NCBI GenBank assembly: GCA_025399215.1
Contig: MU621295.1
Span: forward strand, 1-30,598
Direction: 5' to 3'
From: Globomyces pollinis-pini
Lineage: Eukaryota > Chytridiomycota > Chytridiomycetes > Rhizophydiales > Globomycetaceae
Length of the DNA: 30,598 nucleotides
Positions 21,524 through 30,598 of this stretch are shown one piece after another (the stretch's first letter is position 1; each line of letters opens with the position of its first letter). The position numbers and the translations under genes were made by a program. The notes under the pieces are model-generated. The model did not search any database, was not told the origin of the DNA, and was given only the letters and a program-made list of their open reading frames with translations.

Positions 21524-22574
21524 TCATTCAAGGGTCTTGGAACTTTCTAAAGGACGACACCAATTGGAATGTGTTGCTTTACTCATTTCAAAACATGTTT
21601 CACTACAATCAATAATAGTTCTCTTACCTGCAATAATGAGCTGATCGACATGGTTGACAGTAAATAGTAGGATTTTTAATTTCTTTTAAACAATCAAAAG
21701 ATGCGCATCGATATACAGTTGTGGTAGTTTTGAAGGCATTTCGTAAACAAGTAATGGCCCATTTTCGTAATTGAGGGATGACTTGAGTTGATGTTAAAGG
21801 TTCTATGAGAGGATATATATCAGTTTGATGGAGTATGGTTCGAACAGTATCATATTTTGATACATAGCCAATTATTTTGGTAATCATGAGAAGATCATAC
21901 ATTCGGACATTTGGTAAGTTTCCCAAAGATTGATTAGGATTATTATTGAGAGTAGTATGGTTTGATGACAGTGCAGGGGGAGATTCATTAAGTTGGGTAT
22001 CAAAGCGATCACTGGCTATTTCCACAGTGGAAAGGTAAGGGTAATGGCTGGATGATTCAGAAGTGTGATCGACATTTGAAAAGTCTTGAAATCGATTGGC
22101 ATGAAAGGAAGTTACTAGTTGGGATTGCTTATGATACTTTAAATACTTGTTTCCTTTCCCTTTCATTGATCTGAGTACCAAACAAGCTTTTTCGAGAGTC
22201 GGGATCAAAATGGACACTACGTTAGCTTCAATCAGAAACATTCGAAATTGATAAGAAGCACATGAAGTAATATTGGCCAGACAACCCAAACCAGCAGAAA
22301 TGCCTATGCGAACATGTAGATCAGTAGAATCGAGTGTAATCATTTCATTCAATCTCCTGATTAACAAATGTAAGCAACCGTTAGTAGTCAGTGCAACAGA
22401 TATACGAGCTGGATAGCATACAGATAAATGGCACAAATTATTGAGGGATATGGAAAGAGTAAGTAGATCAGTGGTTGATAGTGCCCTTTTATCGAATTTC
22501 GGAGTATTTGAATTGATCATTATTGCTGGTACGTAGTTTGCCGACTCCAGTATCGAGAAATCCAATTCCCTCAT
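21524..22574 (-). CDS. MUB1: MUB1/samB-like ARM-repeat protein with MYND zinc finger
   Basis: Two exons with one 25-nt intron give 341 aa. The start MRELDFSILESANYV matches the conserved opening of the fungal MUB1/samB family; the frame stays open further upstream but without an ATG. A conserved N-terminal armadillo-like region follows (FDKRALSTTDLLTLSISLNN, then ARISVALTTNGCLHLLIRRL and GISAGLGCLANITSCASYQF), then a Ser/Asn-rich linker (about 170-235). The C-terminal MYND finger is split by the intron (CASFDC...YCQPCRSAHYC|SETC...HSNWC), with the expected Cys/His ligands present. Known role: yeast Mub1 is a cofactor of the Ubr2 ubiquitin ligase for Rpn4 turnover, and samB affects hyphal morphogenesis in Aspergillus. 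This family is the strongest hint in the window that the host is fungal. The protein is shorter than most family members. Confidence 0.82.
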
Positions 22575-22804
22575 TAAACTATTTTCTTTAAAAAAGTCGA
22601 ACAACGCAACCTTTTCGTCCACCAACACAAATCATGTGATGACACAAAATTAATTGATCAGATTTTCAGTATCGGAAACAGTTCAAGGAATGAATTTGAA
22701 TCAAAGAAATACAAAGGATTTTCGTGTTGCTTCAAAGTATTATATTGATTTAAAAATGTATATCAAATGAAGGATTCTTTTGAGTTGATGTGAATACACG
22801 AGAT

Positions 22805-23493
22805 TTATTTCTTTTGCCGTAAAGCATCGCGTTCTTGCTTCTTCATCGACGCCGGCATGGTTTTTTTCAAGTTCTCTTCCTTCATCCACTCAGGAATAGG
22901 TTTTAATTTCATCTGTTATAAATTAATGTGTTTTTACTTACAAAATCACGAATGTTTACAGCCAATTTCTCCAATTCTTCTTTGTTCATTTCACCCTTAA
23001 CACTATCATACATTAGAAAACTACATTACGTTGTATCCGAAGTTGTTAAGCGATGATATCCGAAATCTGACATAAATTCCAATTCCAATCGATACGTTGG
23101 TTTACCTTTACCATCCACAACCGACACAACTTCAGCCTAACAATCATTAAAACATTTCATTCTATTTACATTCACAAGCTCGGATGCATTCGAAACCCGA
23201 ACCCATTTCACTTGTCCCAATTTAGTCTTTCGTACTTCAATTGTATTTTTATCCTTATCAATAGTAGTTTGAAATTTATCATCAATCAATGAGTATGCCA
23301 AACCACCATATAACAGCATAGAAGCAATGAAATAATAAGTGTGTCTGGTAGTATACCATGATAGTGGAATGGCAAGTAAAATGATGATTCCAACAAATAT
23401 ATAATCTCCAATTAACGGTTCAATAGCTGTAAACTCTAAGCGATTCTTTGAGATTATGACTTTAGGTTTGATTTTCGATATAGAAGTCAGCAT
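22805..23493 (-). CDS. Small membrane protein with two helices and a PH-like tail, unassigned
   Basis: Four exons with introns of 33, 27 and 29 nt rebuild to 199 aa. After a polar start (MLTSISKIKPKVIISKN), two hydrophobic segments form a hairpin (about residues 30-47, YIFVGIIILLAIPLSW, and 52-68, YYFIASMLLYGGLAYSL). A probable beta-rich domain follows (DKDKNTIEVRKTKLGQVKW, TYRLELEFMSDFGYHRLTT), then a helix (KEELEKLAVNIRDF) and a Lys-rich end (WMKEENLKKTMPASMKKQER). The hairpin-plus-PH-like layout is reminiscent of the CYBC1/EROS family of membrane-protein chaperones, but I see only architectural, not clear sequence, similarity. It could be any small ER or organelle membrane protein. Real coding is supported by three consistent short introns. 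Confidence 0.7.
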
Positions 23494-23640
23494 ATTGATG
23501 GGTAACTAAATCCACGGACAATTTCCCAAAACTCAACCAAAGGCTCAATACCTTGTCATAGTTTAAAGTTAACAAAACAATTGACCAAAAGTATGTATAA
23601 TGTATTTAAAAAGCAGAAATGATGGACATGTAAATTAGAA

Positions 23641-26235
23641 TCAATCAGATTCTTCAAACGTCAAATTCAAGCTGTAGAGGGGATCTGCACCACCACTTGG
23701 GACTCGATTCAATTGTTTTGTGAGATTTTGATTAGGATGAACAGGGGTGAAAGCGTCCAACATATTCCGTAGATTATCAGCAGATCGATGGTTACGCATC
23801 TTCATTGAATTTGGGAATGGAAATACATCTTGTTCCGTTTCATCATCATCATCACTGATATCAAACGTATCTGAATCACTATCAATATCCGCAAATCGAT
23901 CATGAGATGAATTCACCCCCATTTTGAAAAGTGACTTCTTTATTCCAGGAGTAGCTGGTTGACCAGGATACCTTTGTTGCTCAGTTGTAATGCTACTGGA
24001 AATAGGTGTGATTGATATTCTTGGGACCTTCTTCTTTACTATTGCTGATATTTCACAAAAACTGGTATCAATTGGACTAGCCAATTCTTCACTGATCAAT
24101 TGTTCTCTTAACCTTGTGATGATTTTACTAATATTCTGTTCAATCAGACAATGGTTTCGAAGCAATGCAATTTCTAAAGACAATTAATACCGTTTGTTAA
24201 ATTTCTTACTATTCCAACATCCACGCTCACCAAATAGTGTATATTCATTTGCAACTGATAAGTTTGGGGTTGCAAGCACAGAGGGATAGTAATACCACGG
24301 AAAGCTAGGAATAATAGTGATATCCCCAACATATTTTTGACATAGTATCGCATGACCTTTGACAATCACATCATTATGAAAACCTAGCTCAATCATCTGA
24401 AAAATAAGCTAACAAGCAATTACTTGTAATAGTCGATGTTGTAGTTCCAGGCTAAAGGCTGAAGCTATTGTTTTGACAAATCTGACTAAAAGGTTCGAAG
24501 GCTGGCTAGAACTGTTCATAAAAGGCATAACATGGGGATTTAACTGGACAACACAATAATGATTGACACCAAATAATTCACTTATTCGTTTCATTGGCAA
24601 ATCACTAAAATCAATGAAAAAATTGTTACCCTTCCACAGATCCGTCAATCCACCGATGGCCTAATGTTAAGTTTGATTCAATTACCAGAAGGGTTCCAAG
24701 GAACAATATTCTTTTTGGAATCCTTTGCCATTAGTGGAACAGACATGAAAACAACAGGTACAGCCGCTGAAGCAGCACTACAAGTTAATAATAATATCTT
24801 TTACACTGCAGAACGGATCAACTAATCACATTAATCAGCAAATTTGACTTACCACGTTAGGAGCAGTAAGATAATTCAAGATCTTTGGCATTTCAAAATT
24901 TGTGGACGAACTGACTGTTATGTTCAATACTCGACGAGTTCTGTTATAAGCTTCCTTTAGATAATGAATAAACTATAAAACAATACTGCAAAAGTAATAT
25001 CTCCAATGTTATCTATCATGCATTCATGGAATGCTTCTGGATCCATAACAACACCTAATATTAATATATAAAGATTGATATTTCACCTAATTCAAATAGT
25101 CTCCTCAGTTTGACCAGTGGGTGTCCAACGTTTTCAGGTTTCTCGAAAAAATTCTATTGTGAATAGAGAAATAATTACATAATTGATTTTTGACAAATCG
25201 TAAATTTCATGCATATCTTTATCTGAAGTACAACATACTACAGCGGCAATGATAGCCCCGGCAGAAGAACCTTTTGTTTAGTAACCGGCTGTGATATACC
25301 AGTGATAATACGAGGTAATAGATTTTGCTCCCATAGTACTTTAATAACACCAAAATGAGCTAATCCAAATGATCCGCCTCCACTTAATAATAACGCTGTT
25401 CTACCAAAAGATTTCTGTATATTCTTAAAGTACTCTAGTTTTTTGATAGTATCCCACTCGTTCATTGATGTGGTTTTAAAATCCATATCGCAAATGAAAT
25501 TTAGTTGCTTTGTCACTTCATCAATATAGTCTTCAATCAAAACTTTGGTGCCGATATTGGTGGCTTCATACAGCTAAAATGTTAAAAATGAAATTATTGA
25601 TAGACTCAAGTGGAGTATGATTTATCTGATATAATTGTAGTCATTCCATAGTATGTGAATATGAGTAAAACGAAAGAGTAATAGTACCTTGATGTTACCC
25701 ATATCAGCCAAATTTCTAGACAATGATGATCGCAAATTAAATATCATTCCAGGAATATCACCGTTTTTTCGAATAGTCTGCAAGATGGTTAGTCGGTCTT
25801 GCAAAAGTTTATGTTCGAAATCGGGAGAATTATCTAAATACTTCCATTTATCGAGGCCTATAGGTGTAAGAGACAATTTTATTACCCAGATATTGGTCGA
25901 GCAAATAACCAGCAGCAGCATATTGTTCATAGCAAGTAGCTTTTTTCATCAAATGAGCATAATATTTGGATTGGTTTCTATTTGATAACATGTATCTATA
26001 CAGTCTCTAAAAAGGTTAGAAAATTACTACATACAATTCCATAAACTCTAGAAACATCATTTAGGACATGTATTGCAGGCAATATGATATTGGTCAAATG
26101 TTGGGATAGAGAATCAAAGTATGATTTGGAAATAACCTCTTGGTTTAGACTGATATTTTTGATTAGTGAATCTGAAGAATCTGGTGAGTTTGGAAGAGTA
26201 GAAGAAGTCGAAAAAACAGGAGAGTAAACTGCCAT
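23641..26235 (-). CDS. Patatin-type triacylglycerol lipase A (TGL4/SDP1-like)
   Basis: Fourteen exons with introns of 28, 28, 114, 29, 25, 32, 32, 31, 27, 25, 25, 27 and 36 nt rebuild to 711 aa. The N-terminal DUF3336-like region has YEQYAAAGYLLDQYLG, LRSSLSRNLADMGN and GTKVLIEDYIDEV. The patatin domain has the oxyanion loop LLLSGGGSFGLAHFGVIKVL, the nucleophile elbow GSSAG (GXSXG, Ser created across an intron), SSSTNFEMPKILNYLTAPNV and the catalytic Asp in RWIDGSVEGDLPM, followed by ELFGVNHYCVVQLNPHV and KYVGDITI. The C-terminal tail of about 170 residues is acidic and Ser/Asp-rich. Known role: the family hydrolyses triacylglycerol on lipid droplets, some members with acyltransferase or phospholipase side activity. 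It is divergent from a paralogue at 26739-29000. Confidence 0.92.
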
Positions 26236-26738
26236 AATATGAAGGATAATCCAGTATTTTGCAAGTAGTTTAGAGTAGTTGATACAGTGACTGATATAGT
26301 ATATTTTCTAATGCTATTCGGTATAATTAGTATTTTTTGAATGGGAAAGATTTGATGTGATTGAGGTAAAGATTTTATGTTTTAAGTGGAGAATCAGACA
26401 CCAAGTCACTACCCGGCCGAATATTGCTCCAATCAAGAGTAGGATTTGGTTGATCCTTTACTATTATTATTTTACTGTAGTATGAATAGTATTGCTGTTA
26501 GTAGTTTGAGGTGTTCTATTTTGTTAAAATCATAGCTCTAAGTACAGCAACCGAAATCTACAGCTTAGAGTACCTTCAATATGAATCTCATATGCTAACA
26601 ACGCGACGAACTTAACTATTAACGTTCTTTCTAAGCTTTTCCGTGTCACCAACGGCATCACTGCTGATCTTGTGACCAAAACACCAACTTCAACTTCACA
26701 CTTTTCCCTTCAATAGATTTGAATTATCACGATATTCA
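26236..26738. promoter_or_regulatory. 503-bp divergent intergenic region between lipase paralogues
   Basis: This lies between the two lipase start codons and should contain both promoters. I see no coding exon, RNA gene or clear inverted repeat linking the two sides. The segment 26400-26720 is less AT-rich than neighbouring spacers. Confidence 0.45.
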
Positions 26739-29000
26739 ATGGCTGCTCAAATGATTCATTCCAAAAAAAAACATAGGAATTCTATATGGAGTAACTCGGT
26801 GGAGTTATTGCATCTAGTATTGAATATCACATCCGATGTTTCTCGGTTTTATGGGGATGTAAATAGGTATTCACTAACTATTTCTAGCGTTTATACAGAA
26901 AAATTATAGCAAACCGAAATCAATTGTCTTATTACACATTTATTCAATCAAAAGCAGTTGGTTATGAACAGTGGAAGTCGGCTGGATATATGTGCGATAA
27001 ATATAGTGGTAACTTATTTTAGATCCTATAACCCCGAAATAGGTTTGGATCTATGGAAACATAAAGAAGAATGCAAGGATTACGACTTTCAATTATTGAA
27101 AGAGCAATTAATGACACTGAAAAGGTTGGAAGAAGCGGGAGATATACATGAAATAATGCTGTATCTTCGTTCGAGTTTGTCGAGAAATATGGCCGATATG
27201 GGAAACCCGAAGGTTTATCTCTTTGATTTTCATTCGGTAGTTGTACGAAAAATTACATGCTGGAACGAAGGATTTGATTGAAGAATACATTTATCAAGTC
27301 ATCAAACTACTTAATATTATTGCAGACTCTGATTCTCCTGATTTAAACATCGACGCGAAACTTACATTTTTTAAGCACACCTTGAAATCCTTTGGAAGAA
27401 CTGCATTACTTCTGAGTGGAGGTGGAACATTTGGTAATTTTTAATTATTTTTATTACAACAGGGTTGGTTCACGGTGGAAGTGTATAATTGTCGTTGATT
27501 GATGAGTTAGGTTAAAGTTCTTTATGAACAAGGTCTCCTACCCAGAATTATAACAGGTAAATGATTTGGCAATATTTTATTTTAAGGTTCTTCTGCGGGA
27601 TCTATTGTAGCTGCTTACGTTGGCACAAGAACAGACGAAGAATTACACGTTTTACTTGATCAAAAAATTGCCAATATGGTATTCTGATAATCTGTGCTAA
27701 ATTAAACAGCACTATTTGGAACGAAATTATGAGATTGGTAACCCATGGGTCAAACTAGTGAGGTTCATTAAATCAAGTAACAATCAAAAGTCACTAACCA
27801 GCCAAGGAGTTGTGTTGGATCATGACATTCTCAGCGATTGCATAAGAGATAATATTGGGGATATTACTTTCGCGGTTGGTTATATATACACTAATCGTAT
27901 ATAGGAGGCATATAAGAAAACTAGAAGGATATTGAATATCACTGTTAGTTCCTCGACAGACTATGAAATGCCTAGACTGTTAAATTATATTACCGCCCCC
28001 AATGTGGTAACTGAGAGTATATTTTCTAAATATTTAGTTGATTCGTTCTGCTGTGTATCAATCTGTCTTAAATTAATTCTTAGAACGGCTTCATCAGCCA
28101 TTCCGTTTGTTTTTCGATCCGTTCCATTATTGGCCAAGGATGCGCATAAGAACATTATACCATGGAATCGTGCTGGACACCATTGTATCGACGGGTCTTT
28201 TGAAGGAGACCTTCCCATGCAACGAATCCGAGGTATTTTTATGAATTCTGACTGTAGAACTGTTTGGTGTCAATCATTTTTGTGTGGTTCAAAGTATTGT
28301 TCAATGATTTCTAAAACTGAATAGCGAATCCTCACATATTGCCATATCTAAACACATCTCCAACTCAAAACACCAAATTGACGGAGTTTATACGTTTTCT
28401 CGCATCTGAATTTCGATCGGAATTTGAACACCGAGTTTTACAGGTGGGAAAGTTTTGCTAACAAATAGTTTTTTGAAATGGGATATCATAGTAGTAGTTT
28501 AACTAAAGGACTATCGATGCTATGTCAAAAATACGTTGGCGATATTACAATTGTTCCATATTTGCCATGGTCTATGTTCCAGTACGTTATGTGTACCCCA
28601 CATATCACCATAGCTGACGATTTCCTGCGACGAGGAGAGATTGCCACTTATCCACGTAATCAACTCGTATACTCTAACCTTAGATATCACATTAATGAAA
28701 AATCGATGTGAAATTGAAATGTGCCTGCAACAAAATATCCTAAAACTCAGAGAACAAATGGTACTTGTGGATCAAATAAAGCCCGACCCAGTTGAAAAAT
28801 TATTCCAGTGGAATTCATTCTCATTATTACCATCGCAAGAAACCAAGAAAGTTCTTGATCAACAATCTAGTATGGATACTATTGTAGAGGAAGAAGACGG
28901 TGTGCTACCCATGGACCCTGATGTACCATTTGTAAAGTTGGTCCGTAACCATCAATCAGCTGAAAGTTTTTTGAACTCATTCTCCATTTTGGCTAAATAG
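26739..29000 (+). CDS. Patatin-type triacylglycerol lipase B (TGL4/SDP1-like)
   Basis: Fifteen exons with fourteen introns of 25-34 nt rebuild to 617 aa from ATG at 26739 (MAAQMIHSKKKHRNS) to TAG at 28998. The layout matches lipase A: GYEQWKSAGYMCDKYSG, LYLRSSLSRNMADMGN, SFGRTALLLSGGGTFG, LLPRIITG, GSSAG nucleophile elbow, SSSTDYEMPRLLNYITAPNV, catalytic Asp in CIDGSFEGDLPM, ELFGVNHFCVVQ, NPHILPYL and KYVGDITIVPYLPW. All catalytic elements are intact. It is about 95 residues shorter than A, with a shorter tail (VEEEDGVLPMDPDVPF) that still ends in the shared VRNHQSAESFLNSF-type motif seen in A as RNHRSADNLRNML. Likely a lipid-droplet triacylglycerol lipase. It is divergently arranged with A and clearly an old duplicate, since protein similarity is moderate and introns differ. 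Confidence 0.9.
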
Positions 29001-29184
29001 TTATAAACAATATTGTAAATTTTTTTGTAACCTTTTTTAGTTTGTGTGTCTTAGAATGTTAATGGATTTAACTTATTTTAAAATATGTTTTGATGTCTGT
29101 ATAATTCCAAGAAGATCGAGATACTCGTTATCCTAAACTCTTGAAATTTCCCAATTTTTTTACAGGGCAACTGTTTCCAAAATA
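29001..29184. other. 3' flank of lipase B
   Basis: This AT-rich spacer contains T-rich tracts at about 29018-29036 that could contribute to transcript 3'-end formation. Nothing else was recognised. Confidence 0.35.
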
Positions 29185-29538
29185 TTAAAATGAACTTCTA
29201 CCATGAGGTTTCGGTTGGTTTTCTAGTTCCAAAGGTATTTCATACAAATACCTTAAATCAAGATTGTCTATAAGATACACATCCTTTATCAATGTCATTG
29301 AGTCTATAAATTCGCTGTTAAGCAAGTATTTATCTTGGATGTTGATTAGTGATTGACAGTTATCCTTTAAGAATACCAATATAACCCGGAATAGCTTAGA
29401 TGTTCTTGTCGATTCATTTGGTGTTGAAAGTCAACCAAACAGACCAAGACTTATTTTTCGTATGGTATGTTGAAAACAGTCCCTGTAATGCAGTCTGCTA
29501 ATGTAAATCCTAAGCGTCAATAAAAAGTAATTCCACAT
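29185..29538 (-). CDS. Doubtful small gene of unknown function
   Basis: The minus strand can be read from ATG at 29538 (MWNYFLLTLRIYISRLHYRD) through a putative 36-nt intron (donor inside LGL, acceptor before TSKLFR) into an exon ending EIPLELENQPKPHGRSSF with TGA/TAA-type termination near 29185, about 105 residues. The only long uninterrupted part is the 64 codons at 29185-29379. No known domain is recognised. The intron length fits the local style, but one intron and a chance ORF are weak evidence. It may equally be a fragment or noise. Confidence 0.3.
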
Positions 29539-30598
29539 GTAATTTGTTTTTTCAAAGTAGTGCAGAACGTTTCAACTCGGGCTTCTCGACTGACCAATGA
29601 ACTGACTTTCGCACTAATCAACTTGATGACCAAATTGCCAACTATGGGGTGTCAATTGTTTGCAAATCTTCTTATCTTGAATTTCATTTAGAAACTATAG
29701 TCTTTCAAGCAACGGAAATTATATAACTTGGAGCATGTCACGAGGTGTCTCTTTTATGATTGTACTGGTGGATAGTGGAATAGATTAGCTTTTCATTTAT
29801 AGAATGTTGATTTTAGAATCTTCAATTTCCACAAAATCCAGAAATCAGCTGCCTTGTATGAACAGTCCACCACTTTGCAGTCCACTTTGCATCAAATACT
29901 TACATGTTAGGTAGATCTATGAAGCGTTGCATTGAAGAAAATGACAAGTGTAAATGACCACGTAAGCGAACCAGTTAAATTTCATCTTTGTTGCTTTACG
30001 TTGATTTGTCGCGTAAAAACTCTTTCGGATCTTGGATATTGATCGCATGGACTCTTTCGACTTAAGTTTGAGTATTAAGTTCGAAAGAAGCCATCGAATT
30101 CCTTAGCATGATGCATAAGTAACTGTAAGTAATTTACTCCAATAAAATGTAATCGTCAGGGACGGACGTACACTAACTTGTTGAGCCAAAAACATCTATC
30201 TTCTTTAACGCAACTCGTTGTGGAGTAGGACTGACGAATAAAAAGGTATTCTTCATTCTTCATGACGCTGTACAGACAATTGACGAAACAGCCAAAAAAG
30301 AGGGGTTTCGTGAATGGTGACATTGAATATATAGTTTATATTCAAATCTAATGGATCCCAGTGGCTGTGTCGAAAGATTATTCATTTTTGAGCGGTCGCC
30401 TTGGTTGAACACAGCGTCCATTAAACAGATATCAAGATGGAAGGTTAAGTGTTAGTCCAGGTTAAAAGCTCTTCAACTGTAGCAACCCGATAAACACCAC
30501 AGAATTCGTTCAAATTTCCATATCTTTCATAACTTTAATACAACACTTCAACACAGGCAAACTGTTAAACTACACAGAACACCTCTACATCTCTTCTA
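29539..30598. other. Gene-poor right end, no feature recognised
   Basis: Just over 1 kb without an ORF above about 45 codons, without recognisable exons of a known protein, and without tRNA, rRNA or CRISPR-like signals. It is less AT-rich than the other spacers. It could be intergenic DNA, a decayed mobile element, or exons of an unknown gene continuing beyond the window. Confidence 0.45.

Overview
The window is nuclear DNA from a compact, AT-rich, intron-rich eukaryotic genome. The best guess is an early-diverging fungus or close relative. It has a MUB1/samB-type ARM-MYND protein, a BCS1-like AAA protein, TGL4/SDP1-type patatin lipases and a fungal-style tyrosinase, with standard stop codons and very short GT-AG introns. 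Assignment to a particular phylum (Rozella-like or aphelid-like) would be guesswork. Twelve spliced gene models were rebuilt by hand. They hold 83 introns, 73 of them only 22-36 nt long, often with a CTAAC/TTAAC-like branch site close to the acceptor. Every rebuilt coding length is a multiple of three.

Left part (1-7,466): the 5' end of a secreted tectonin-tyrosinase gene runs off the left edge on the minus strand. UTP13/TBL3 (SSU processome) and NAA40 (histone N-terminal acetyltransferase) follow on the minus strand. PPP5-type phosphatase is divergent from NAA40 across 49 bp. Next comes about 1.1 kb with an AT-rich palindromic repeat cluster and one doubtful small ORF.

Middle (7,467-17,163): a complete intronless tectonin-tyrosinase on the plus strand, nearly identical over the visible 243 bp to the left-edge copy and inverted relative to it; an unrecognised basic protein with a PIP-box-like motif; NOP9 (minus) convergent to it; a TBC1D13-like Rab GAP (plus) divergent from NOP9; SYS1 (plus); and proteasome alpha5 (minus).

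Right part (17,164-30,598): an intronless BCS1-like AAA ATPase (plus); V-ATPase subunit d, a MUB1/samB-like protein and a small two-helix membrane protein (all minus); then two divergent patatin-type lipase paralogues that share 10 intron positions but differ at 7. The last 1.6 kb is gene-poor, with at most one small doubtful gene.

Most genes are unrelated housekeeping genes (ribosome biogenesis, proteasome, vacuolar ATPase, Golgi traffic, lipid mobilisation), so there is no operon-like system. The accessory content is the duplicated tectonin-tyrosinase pair, the lipase pair, the orphan gene and the BCS1-like gene. The most interesting points are the secreted lectin-like/tyrosinase fusion with its recent inverted duplicate, the near-minimal introns with TAGTAG tandem acceptors, intron turnover between the lipase paralogues, and a hydrophobic tail ORF overlapping the TBC gene's stop in another frame.
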